A stretch of 64,000 bases of DNA. It comes from Apus apus (taxonomy: Eukaryota; Chordata; Aves; Apodiformes; Apodidae). The stretch covers positions 9,749,501 through 9,813,500 of the forward strand of contig NC_067287.1 in assembly GCF_020740795.1 (NCBI RefSeq), read 5' to 3'. The first letter of the stretch is position 1. Every line of letters begins with the position of its first letter. This document shows, piece by piece, positions 52,813 through 62,986 of this stretch. The translations under genes and the position numbers were made by a program. Below the pieces are notes generated by a model. That model ran no database searches. It was not told the origin of the DNA and saw only the letters and a program-made list of their open reading frames with translations.

Positions 52813-55800
52813 AGGCAGTTATGAAAGAGATAACCTGCCGGGAGCTGATTAGCACAGGAAGCCGTTTTCTGGTAGTGCTGTGTTAACTGTGCTTTGCGAC
52901 CAGCTTCCTCAGGGGATGCTGCCAGCTCCCCAGGGGGGCACTGAGCATGGCCAGAAGCAACCACATCTCACCTCAATGGCCTTATCCAAAATCCAGGTAT
53001 TTCACTGGCATTTCTGGATCATCATCAGGAGACATGCAGCCAATGGCAGGGAGCAAGCATGGACTTTCAGCACCATACAGCCACCATCACTCCCACACAA
53101 CCTCCGAGTGGGAGGAAGAGGACTGTGGGGGTACAGCCCGTCCCTCCCCACAGATGATTCTCTCAGAAGGACATGGCAGCACTTTGTTCTGCCTGCAAGC
53201 TCCTGCACTCTGCCTGTGCCCTCCTTGCAGCCACGTCTGTCCCCAGTGCCATCAGGATTCAGCATCCCCCTCTGTACTCCCAGAAAACCCCAGCAGAGTC
53301 AAGCGACTTCTTCTTGATCCAATGAAGATGCTCTTTGCTGAACTCCAGCTTCACAGAGCCATCTCAGCTCCCCCTGCCCCCAGTTTGCAGCCCCCGCCTC
53401 ACTCCTCCGGCACGTGCTCTCTGTTTCACAACTGCGCTGAATTAATTTCTGGCCTCTGCTCGCTGGCAATAATTAACCACGTTATCAATTCCACACACAC
53501 ACACCTTTCAGCCCCTCAACTCCTTTCTGAACTCAGTGGTTTTGACACTGCTGGGCCACGTGCCAGTCTGGAGCGCAAACCTGCCTGATGCTCCTGTTGC
53601 ACTTCTAACCCAATTTCTCCACCCAAATGGTGTTGCTGAGTCCGAGGAAAGCAGCTTCCAGCCTAAAAAAGCAGCTCTGGAAAGGCCAGAGGAGAAGCTA
53701 TGTTCACCAACCACCCTGCCAGCTAGGCTCGGTTTGCAAATGCTAAGTGCCACTTACTAGCCCTGGATTTCAGGGGAAAGTGGTGCCATTCTCTTGCAGT
53801 GACATTGTGGGTGGCAGGGTGAGACAGTGTCCCTGAGCTCTGCTTTTGTCACCGTATTTGCTCAGCTGCAGCCACCACTGCCCAGCACTGCCACATCCCT
53901 GGTGGGCTCTGGTGCACACCAGGCTGGCAGGTACACCTCCGTGATGCACCCAAGGGAGCTGGCAAGGAGGAAGCAGCACAGGGGGGCCTGGGGACCACTG
54001 TCTGGGTGCCTGGGTAGAGTGATGCCCAAGCATGCCCTGGGATGGCGGAGAGCCACCCACCTTATCGATTAAGTATGAGGCAGGAGGCAACCCGGCCTGG
54101 TGCACCCTTCACATGGACACCTTGGATGGCTCAAGCATCCCAGCAAGAGCCCTGAGATACAGCATGGGAGGCAGGGGCTCGCCATGGTTCCCTTGCCTGG
54201 CAGCCAGGAGCTGCCAAGGTTCATCTGCTCACCCATGCCACACTGTGCTGGCACATGGGCACCAGCAGAGCCTGCCAGTCCCAGCTCTGAGCAGATCCAA
54301 AGCCGCTGCCTGGACCCATAGGGGGGAAGGACGAGGAGGAGGAGGTGCCGGTGGCATCACAGCCAAGGGGACTGCAGTGGCAGGGCCAGCTGGGCACAGG
54401 GACACAGATGGTGCTGCCAGAGAGCCGTGGATGCGACCACTGAGTGATGGGCCACGAGAGATGACTGCTGGGGCAGGAAGGGTCCAGCTGGCACCAGGAA
54501 AACCCTTGCTCAGGACCAGCAAGAAGAAAGGGGGAAAAAACAAACACACAGAAACACCAGTCAAGTCCAGCATGAGTCTGACACGTTGGGTATCTCTGGG
54601 CAGAAGAGAAATGAAGACACTTTGCAAACCCACATCAGGTCACCCCATCAGAAAGATGGTTCCCAAAGGCATTTATTGAGCAATCAACAGAAGCAGCCAA
54701 GGAAGCTGGGGAAGCTTTAGCTACCTACTGAGATGTCTGCAGGAAAAATGGAGCTGGGGGACTCAAACCATCCAGCAAACAGGTGGCTGGGACAGGGCTG
54801 TCCATGGGCTTGAGGGGAGGGAGATAGGTGTGAAACGAGTGATCATTTTGAGGTGTTTCTTTCTGACAGAAAGCAGAAAGGTGGAACCACAGATGATAGT
54901 TTAGTGAAAACTATGGGGGGAAAACTCCAAAGCACTATTCTATGTAAAGGAAGTGAAATCTCAGAAAAAAAGAAACAAACAAACAAAAAAACTAGATTTC
55001 AGTGCTTCGGGATAAAGGAATCCAGAGGGCTGCTCATTACCCAAGGAAATCACCCTAAAACTGTAACAGGAGCCTTGCCCTGTGCGAGGGAAAGGTACAG
55101 AGGCAGAGCCACATAGTGCAACCACAGCTTCACAGGGACCAGGAAGATCAAAGAGGAATCATGTAAAATCAATTGCAGTGACCATAGCAAACAAGGCAAT
55201 GACTGTGGGTTCTGTAAATAAATTAAAAGGCAAAATTTGTCCTTTGCATAACGTGGGAGTGCAAGGTAACAAGATACAGAAAGTGCAGGACAGTCCAACA
55301 ATTTTTCCTTCAGTCCCCACAAAGGGCTGACCATGGCATATAAATGAAGTATTACTAAGATATGCATGAGGAGGCAGGGGCCACAAAAGGGAAGAAGGGG
55401 TAAGGAGTTATCTGTGTCTCTGGGCTGCATTCACTCACAGGTGCAATCCATAGAGGCATGATGAAGTACAGACCTCCCAACGAACCTCCTCCTAACTACA
55501 CCAATAGGTTTTCTTGCCCCTCCAGTATTCCTCAGTACCGAGGGAACTTGCTGCATCTCAAAGTTTGTAGCTCAAACATCCTCAGCCTCTGAAGTTTTCT
55601 CTTGTCCAAGGTCCAGCCACCAGGAACCAGCAACACAAACTTTTCCCAGCAATCCTATGTCTTTGCTGCAGCCTCCCCTTATCAGCAGGTTTTTTGTATC
55701 TCTCACTCCATGGATATGGGAGTGGATGTGAGAGGCAGTGGGTACCACCCCAGGCTGGCCCCATTTGCAGGCAGCACAGAGGCAGAAGAGGGGGGACAAC

Positions 55801-56200
55801 CACAGAAGACCGCAGTGAGAATGGGCTGAGATGGTTAAAACCACGGCCTGCCCAGGAGAGGGTAAAGAAGTGGGGTTTGTTTCGTCCCAGGAACACACGC
55901 ACAGCGTGCAAGGTGGGCGCAGAGGGGATGGCAGTCCACGAAGATCAAGAGATTAGGGAAAAACCCTCCTAACTGCAGGAACAATGAAGAAGCAGGTCAG
56001 GCTCACTGCAGAGGGGCTGCACATCCCCTCCACACAGGCTTCAAAGCCCACGTCACAGCAGCACCTACCCAGCTGTACCACGGATGAGACAAACCTTCTG
56101 GGTCCCTCCCCTCTGTGCTCCTCTCCTCTACTGAATGAATGAACTAATGCCCCAGAGGGATTTTTTAATTATTATTTATTTTTAAATCCCAGTGAGTTTG
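52813..56200. other. GC-richer spacer before the 57-kb CpG island, no gene seen
   Basis: GC rises from here toward the CpG island. Two plus-strand frames are long for random sequence (52947-53588, 213 codons; 54032-54679, 215 codons), but frames on the other strand are also open. Neither shows a domain, a signal peptide or a convincing codon pattern. No named repeat is present. Confidence 0.4.
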
Positions 56201-56678
56201 ACCCAGTGGTTTTGCCTGAAGATGCTACTTTTCGTGCCTGCCCCCGGCAGCCCGAGAACACGCTGCTGCAGCGCGGGGCTCCGAGAGGGGCGGCTGCGCC
56301 AGGACCGCTCTGCCGGCGAGGGGGGAAGAACCATTATCTGCTCCACACCCGTGGCACAGCTTTTAAGAGCAAGTGCACGGCCGCTGATAGCAAGGGGCCA
56401 GACACACCAAGCCGCGCCCTCGCCTTAAAATGAAACACTGGCAGGCTCGGAAATGCACTTATAAATAGAGAATTAAGGTCTGCCTCCCACTCCTGCCTGT
56501 AATGGGCACTGCATCCGCTGCAGCCCCAGCAGCGATGGCCTCTGCTCCGTGTGTGTTTAACCTCGTCATGGCAGTGCCACCCCGGTGGGCACCGCAGGGT
56601 TGGGGCTGGGGGGCTCACAGCTCCAGCGCCCTCGCCCCTGGGCCGGGCGGTGCTGGGCCGGGTGGTTAGCCTGGCTGT

Positions 56679-56892
56679 GCTGAGCCACGCCATGCCAGGC
56701 TGTGCCACGCCAGGCTGTGCCGAGCCGTGCCATGCCAGGCTGTGCCACGCCAGGCTGTGCTGAGCCGTGCCATGCCAGGCTGTGCCACGCCATGCCAGGC
56801 TGTGCCACGCCAGGCTGTGTCGAGCCGTGCCATGCCAGGCTGTGCCACGCCAGGCTGTGCCGAGCCGGGCCAGGTTGTTCCACGCCGTGCTG
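56679..56892. repeat. 40-bp higher-order minisatellite built of pentamers
   Basis: The word CATGCCAGGC recurs at 56691, 56731, 56771, 56791 and 56831. The main period is therefore 40 bp, with one extra 20-bp half unit. Each 40-mer is eight pentamers ending in GC (such as CATGC, CAGGC, TGTGC, CACGC, CGAGC, CGTGC). Looser pentamer sequence continues to about 57000, ending in GAGCG repeats. All six frames stay open as repeating peptides, so the apparent proteins here are artefacts. Confidence 0.95.
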
Positions 56893-57051
56893 TGCCACGC
56901 TGCGCTGTGCACCTGGCTGCGCGCAGCCGGGCCGGGCCATGCGGAGCCGAGCCGTGCCGTGCCGGGCCACGCCGAGCGGAGCGGAGCGGAGCGGGTGCCT
57001 GGCGAGCGCCGCGCACATGGGCGGGAGGGCGGAGCCCGCGGGCTGACATCA

Positions 57052-57109
57052 CGGCTCCCGGCTCCCCGCTACCGGACGGCTCCGCTCGCCCTCCCGGCGC
57101 CGCGCAGAG
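57052..57109 (+). other. STEAP3: Candidate non-coding first exon (presumed STEAP3)
   Basis: CpG-rich sequence after the GC boxes and the CRE-like site ends in CGCGCAGAG followed by GTGAGC (57110-57115), a near-consensus donor. There is no ATG in the segment, consistent with a 5' UTR exon as in mammalian STEAP3. The 5' end is set arbitrarily after the CRE-like motif, since the transcription start cannot be read from sequence. Confidence 0.4.
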
Positions 57110-57239
57110 GTGAGCACCGCGGGGGGACGGGCACGGCCGGGCTTTGCCCTGGCGGGGACGGCGCGGCGGGGCTGCCCCACGACGGGTACTCGGCGGCGGC
57201 AGCGGGGCTCGAACAGGCGGGCCTGGGGCCGCGCAGTGC

Positions 57240-57325
57240 GGGGCGGGGGTGGCTCGGCCCGGCTGGCCCGGCCCGGCTCGGCTCGGCCCGGCTGGCTCTG
57301 CCCGGCCCGGCTGGCTCGGCTCGTC
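57240..57325. repeat. GC-rich pentamer repeat (GGCTC/GGCCC)n
   Basis: Repeated GGCTC, GGCCC and GGCTG pentamers start about 130 bp after the presumed exon 1 donor. The design is related to that of the array upstream of the promoter, so the presumed first exon is flanked on both sides by period-5 GC-rich repeats. Confidence 0.85.
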
Positions 57326-59785
57326 AGGGAGGCGCTGCCGCGGGTGGCTCCGCCCGGGATGATCGTCCCGGGTCCGCGGGTCCCCGTCCCGCCAGCAGCC
57401 CCGGGAGCCCCGCGGCAGGGCTGGGGAGCGGGGACCCCCAGCCCCCCCCCGCCGTGCCCAACCCGCTCCCGCTGCGCCCTTGGGCTGGGGGGTCCGGGCG
57501 GGCGGCGGGAGAGGCCCCGGGAGGTCTGAGCTGTGAGCGCCTGGGTGCCGACGTTGGGTTCAGGGCTGGGGCCAAAACTTTCCGAGGGGGCCGGTGTGTC
57601 CCAGGCGCGGGTGGTCGCTGGGAGGAGGCGGGTGGGATGCTGGTCCCTGCAGGTGCGGGGATCTCCCTGCACAAACGCGGCTGGAGCGGGGCGGGTGTTG
57701 CTCCCCGGGTCCGCTGGTGACGTCCTGTGGGGTGGCGAGGTGTGGAGAGGCCAGGTGTGTGTCCCCCCCGAGAGCGGGTTGTGCTTGGGGTTCACTTTCC
57801 GTTCTCAGTTCTCCAAACGCTTGGAGGGGATGAGCGGCTTCTTGCAGCCGGGGGGAAATCGGCACCGAGATATAAACAGTCTCGGGGAAGAAATCCTGGG
57901 CAGGGTTCACGGTCCCTGAGAGGCAAGTGGGGAGCAGCCGTGTGGTTTCTGGACCAGTGTTGGGGCTTATGAAAGGTACAAGGGTTGGATGCTCTTGTCG
58001 GGGGGACTTCAGCCTTTTATTTGTGTCAGAGTAATGAAGGATGAAAACTGTGAAGGAACTGGAAAGGTGATTTTGTAGTAGGATCATCCCACAGGTGATG
58101 TGACCTGGGGTGGGACTCTCCCTGTCCTGTAAACCTCTCTCCAGGGGTGCACAGGGCCCTGATGGCCCCTCTGCTGAACAGCAGGGAGCCTGGGGCAGTG
58201 TTCGTGTTCATAAACACCTGCACCCCACGGAGCTGAGCAGAGGATGGATGGGTGCTGAGGACCCCAGATCATTTCCCTCTGTACACTCTAAATTAAACCA
58301 ATGCACAGAAAAATGCCTCCTGTGACAAGAAACCAAAACTGGGAGACAGCAGGAGAGGAAGATCATTGCCTACAGCATCAATACTCCTGTGGGCTGAGGA
58401 GATGGAGGACTAACAAGATTTAAATACCATAACAAGCTTAAGGTTTCTCCTCTTCTAAAATCACATTTGCTATGAAACAAATGTACAGTAATACAAGATC
58501 CCATAGTCACTGCACGTATTTTATTTCCTTTGTAATTGTAAGGAAGAAAATGTTGATGACTCAACCTGTCTTTGGTTTTAAAAAAAAACAACACATCAAA
58601 CCCCAGGAAAACAGGCTTTTTGAAAGCAAAATAATTTTTGTTTTGTTTGCTTTGCTATTTATTTTTTGTTTGTTTTGCTTTTTATTGCTAGGAGCTATGC
58701 TTTGACTGTGACCTTGTAACATCACACCCCTAAATAGAAGCAGGTTTAGATTCAGGGGAAACACATTTTTTTTTCAGTGGTGGAAGAACTAGGCCAGCCA
58801 TGCTGCTCTCTTGAGAGGTGGGGAAGGCACTGGCAGCCGTGGTAAGAAATATCACATAGCAAGGAATAAAACCCACCAATATGTTACCTGTAAGTTCACC
58901 ATCACTTATTAGAATTAGCTTTTTGTCAACCCCATGATGGAGGAAAATGCTAATTATTTGCAAATTTTAGTTTACAGCTTTTTCATAAGGTCATTTTTTT
59001 CCTGCAGCCCTACAGTGGATTAAGCAGCTTCTCATCTTCATCTAAGTGAAATGCAGCTTAACTGAAAGGCTAAAGCATTTTGATAGCATGTCAGTGATGT
59101 GGGAACTAATATCCAGTTTCCAAAAGCCCTTAGGTACTTTGGGGCCTAAATCACTTGAACATTTTGAGAATTTTTCCTAGATTTTAAAGAACTAAGACAG
59201 AAATTGCTTCCATCCTCTTTCCAGGTTCTCAGGTTGTGAGTGAGTCTCTCTAAAGCCTTGATTGTGGTAACACTTGCATATGCTTTTCCATTTACTTCAT
59301 ATGGATATTCCACTGTAGTATTCAGAAAAAATGTCCTATGAGCTCCCCACGACCCCAGGCTTCAAGGATCAGGGTCTGTAGATAACATGTCCACACAGAA
59401 GTATGCTGATACCAGCAACTGATCATGAGCAAGCTCTGATAGATACCAACGTGCATCTCTTCAGGTACTTGGAATAAATACAGTTCTCACTGCAAGGGTG
59501 TCCTTGCCAAAGGGGGGTGCAGGAGGCAGCACTCTAGCAGAGCTGGCTTTAAAAAACATTAAAAATCATCAAAGAAGGCTCCCAGATGGAAGAAAGCAAC
59601 CATGCAGGTAGCATTAGTTCCCTCTGCAGTAGCCAGCTTAGCTTGGGACAGGATGGCTGTTCTGAGCAGCAGTGAAATAAGTGGTATTTGTATTCATCCA
59701 GCACCCTTGGGTGTTGGCTAAGTCCCTGGGGTCCCTGGGGAAGGTGTGCTGTGCACATCCATGCACCAGCCTTGCCTCACCCTAG

Positions 59786-59817
59786 AGAAGGTACCGCTGA
59801 GTCAGTCGGTACCTTCT
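59786..59817. promoter_or_regulatory. 11-bp-arm palindrome around an AP-1/antioxidant-type site
   Basis: Perfect arms AGAAGGTACCG (59786-59796) and CGGTACCTTCT (59807-59817) enclose CTGAGTCAGT. The centre contains the AP-1 site TGAGTCA (59798-59804). On the other strand TGACTCAGC fits the antioxidant/Maf recognition element TGACNNNGC bound by NRF2 or BACH1 with small Maf proteins. Binding is inferred. The symmetry is directly visible. Confidence 0.6.
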
Positions 59818-62665
59818 GCTGCTGCTTTATACCAAGGTCCTCTTCCCAGACATATCTCCTTGCCTGTGACAGCCGCTCAGCAGAGCAGCTATGCCTGTGG
59901 CATGTCTTGAAGATGCCCTCAGGAATACAGTGTGCTCAGGCAAAACAAGTGCTCTGTTCACAAGGCAGTGTGATCACCATAGTCATCATCTTTTCATGGT
60001 CCTTTCCTGGGGAAGCCAGCTGCTGCCTCCTCTTGCTTTTCCTCCAACTCCTCCCAAGTCAGTAGCACTTCCTCTTCTTCCTCCTTTCCTGTTGGTCTCA
60101 CCACCTGCTTGAAGGAGTGAAGAAAAAGAGAGAAATGTAAAGTAGATGGCCAGAATGACACAAACATAGCAAGATGTTAGCAGATCCATGTCCCTCAACA
60201 GAAGGGACCAGGTGAATTTGCCTCCCCAGGATGATCAGTGAGAGCTTTGTGCTCCCCAGGTGAAAAAGCTGGCTCTGCTCTCCAGGATGTTGGACCAAAG
60301 ACGTGTTTCTGCCAGACACAGGCAAACAGCCAGGGCAGGAAGGGGAAGGCAGAGCGTGGTGGGGTTCCAGCATCTCAGGGCAGTGAGTTGCCTTTCAGTG
60401 GAGAGCATCTCTGCCACCCATCTGGATCCCCAAACCAGCTGACCCCATGCCATCAGTTGCGTCTTCCTTCCACCACACCTACCTCCAGGGCCATCTTCTC
60501 CCTGCTGTGTGGTCCTGTACATGTTCTGAGTCACCACGAGAGACAAAATCAGAACAGCAAGGGAGTGCTGATCTTGGAGACCCTTCTAAGAGATGCTGCA
60601 GAGCAGGAATAGCCAATCCAAATATTTTCCTGTACACACAGTGAAATTCCTGTGCGTCTTTCCTGGAAAGAAATGAAGGGGATTTAAACAGCTGGAGCCT
60701 GCCAGCTCCCTGCAGTGACTGCTGAAGTCAGGTCTCACCATCTCCTAAGCCCTCCAGCTCTCAGCAGAACAACACACATTGCCTGGATAAGAGTGGAAGG
60801 GATTTTCTCCAGCTCAGTTCAGGCAGGAGCACCTCCTCCCATCGCATCTGGCTGAGGGGTGTTATTAGATCTACCTGAGGAGCTTTCACCACCCAGGGGG
60901 TTTGGCTGCTTACCTTGTTCTCCCTATGCTTTGGGAAGGCTCAGAAATGGGTCACTATGAGACAGACATTAACTTGGTAAGAGCAGCAACAGAACTAAGA
61001 TCCCAAAAGAAGTCAAGCAAAGCCACAGAGGATTTCAGTACAGCACCTGAAGTTGTTGTAAACCACCCCTTTATGTCACTTAAGAGCTGTGAGATGACAA
61101 GCAGGGAAGATAACCTTTTTATTCAAAGTCACATCAGTCATAAAGTCTTGTGTGCTATGTCAGCATCAGCTCTAACAAAATTTCATCTTGCTTCAAGACT
61201 GTGCTCTCCACAGTCTTACCATGAAACTTCCAGGCTTCCCAGACTTTCAGATTCCCATTTTATGCCTTTTTACAGGCCTCTCATTGCTCTATTGACACAG
61301 CAGGCACAAGCAGCAAGATCATTTTGCAGAAGAGCAGAGGAAGCTCTTCAGATAAGGGCTTTGCTGCAGAGAAGTGGTACTAGAAATGGGGGGCCCCTTG
61401 CCTTCAAAGTCAAATGTGGGAGAGTTTGGGGCTACCTATGACAGAACCTCTTGGTAACTGAGCTTAAAAGTACATAGTTTAAAAATAACAGGACAAAAGT
61501 TTGTCTTCCAGTTCCATATTGTAGGTGGATTATTTTTCTGCTCAGCATTAATGTTGCCTGTTTAATCTTGGGAAAGGAAATTGTGCTTGCAATGTGACCA
61601 CAGGCTGATGTATTTCTATAGGAAAACTGTAGCCAAAATGTCTGACCTTCTGTGAGGAAAAGTGCCTGTTTTGCCCTGGTGGGAAACTCTGGTAGCCCTT
61701 TCTCCTCTGCTCTCCCCTGTTTTGAAAGATGTTTTTGACTTTTGGTCATGGTGAAGAACATCCCATGATCAGGGACATGCCTTTGGCTTCACTGCTGGCT
61801 TCCAAAAACAACATCCTCAATATTTATCAATGTTTAAACCAGAGGGTGTGCAGAGTGAGGAGAGTCAGTGCCTGTCAACCCGTGTTTTCATTAGTGGGTG
61901 ATGGAGTCAGAAGGCAAGTACTGAATTTGTAGGTAACACTGAGCTGGGAGGGACTGGAAACATTTTAGAGGGGAGATGAAGAACTAAAGATTGTGACACA
62001 TTGGAGAGATGGTCCAAAAAAAAAAAAGGCACCTGTTATGTCCTATGTGGTAGGACCAACTGACCGTGTGGACACTGGGTGAGTGACCGGCCAGGCAGTG
62101 GCTGTGGGGAGTCAGAGGACAGGATGATGGGCACCATAGTCCATGAGTCAACATTGTCAGGGAGTTGTGCAAAACAAACAGCCTGCTGGCATGAAGAAGA
62201 GGAAGTGGGACACGGGGGAAGTGGTGTCTCTGCTCCAGCCAGTGCCTTGTAGGGGCTCAGTTGGAAAATGCAGTTCTGGATGTCCTCCAAGAAAAATGAA
62301 AAGCAAGGAAAAGAGGCTGAGTTGTCAAACACTTGGCAAATAACAGGTCTGAGGAAAGAGTTGGGTTTTACTCGTGCAGGAAAACTGAAGGGAGATGTGA
62401 AACCTGTTCTCAAAATGCAGACTGTGTCTGCAGAAGAGGGGGCAAATAGCTCACTATGTCCTTTGGGGGTAAGAGAGGCAGGGGTGAGGTTAATTGGATT
62501 GAGGGAGAGAGGGGGGAAAGCTGGACTCTGCAGGAGCTTATGGAAGTGGTTTCAACAGATAAATACCTGATAAATCAGATAATCATCTAAACACATGCCC
62601 TGGGGCGGGGGGAGGGATGAGGATCTGTGAATGCAAAATGCAGAGCAGTGGCAGGGGGACATGCA

Positions 62666-62782
62666 GCAGGTCTGGGGTCACAGCAACCCTGAAAGACCAC
62701 GGCAGGTTTGAGGTCCCAGCAACCCCAGGAGCCCGTGGCAGGTTTGGAGTCACAGCAGCCCCAGGAGCTCATGGCTGGTCTG
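62666..62782. repeat. 36-bp minisatellite, three copies plus a partial
   Basis: Copies start at 62666, 62702 and 62738, with a partial at 62774. Each begins GCAGGT(C/T)TG and contains AGTCACAGCA- and CCCCAGGAGC-like segments. The exact 36-bp period is a multiple of three, so a 12-residue GRF-V-A-PGA-like peptide repeat appears in one plus frame. I take this as a by-product and not as a protein. Confidence 0.9.
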
Positions 62783-62920
62783 TCCCCACCATGTCACAGG
62801 AGACAGCCTCAGCACCCAGCGATGCCTGCTTGGGGCAGGACCATCTCCCTGTCCCACCTCCCCACCCTGTCCCCCATCAGCACTCCCTGCCCTGTGTGCC
62901 CCAGGGGCCAAGGGGCTGAG

Positions 62921-62986
62921 GGCGGGCGGCGGAGCGAGCGCCGCTCCCAGCCTTTCCTCATCCTGATGGCCTGGCTGGCATCCCAG
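62921..62986 (+). other. Candidate alternative first exon with consensus donor
   Basis: A short CpG-dense block (GGGCGGGCGGCGGAGCGAGC, 62921-62940) is followed by an ATG (62966) that opens MAWLASQ and runs straight into CAG then GTAGGT (62987), a textbook donor in phase 0. This could be an alternative promoter and first exon of the presumed STEAP3, the start of another transcript, or chance. No second exon can be matched. Confidence 0.25.

Larger units (their letters stand above)
56220..57900 (+). promoter_or_regulatory. STEAP3: CpG island, presumed STEAP3 promoter
   Basis: This is the second strong CpG island of the window. It contains GC boxes (GGGCGGGAGGGCGG, about 57019-57032) and a CRE/AP-1-like TGACATCA at 57044-57051, just before a splice donor at 57110. 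It lies about 26 kb upstream of C1QL2 in divergent orientation, which matches the place and direction of STEAP3 relative to C1QL2 in human 2q14.2. STEAP3 is the endosomal ferrireductase of the transferrin cycle. The gene name rests on synteny alone, because no coding exon is in the window. Confidence 0.5.

Noticed and set aside
52947-53588. 213-codon plus frame
   Set aside because: Long for random sequence, but the opposite strand is also open in part, composition follows local GC, and there is no domain, signal peptide or splice context. A protein search and codon-substitution test would reopen the case.
54032-54679. 215-codon plus frame
   Set aside because: Same reasons; the opposite strand holds frames of 108 and 134 codons over the same bases, showing that stops are simply rare here.
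56334-57113. Overlapping 100-300-codon frames on both strands
   Set aside because: Direct consequence of the stop-free pentamer minisatellite and CpG island; repeating peptides without domain.
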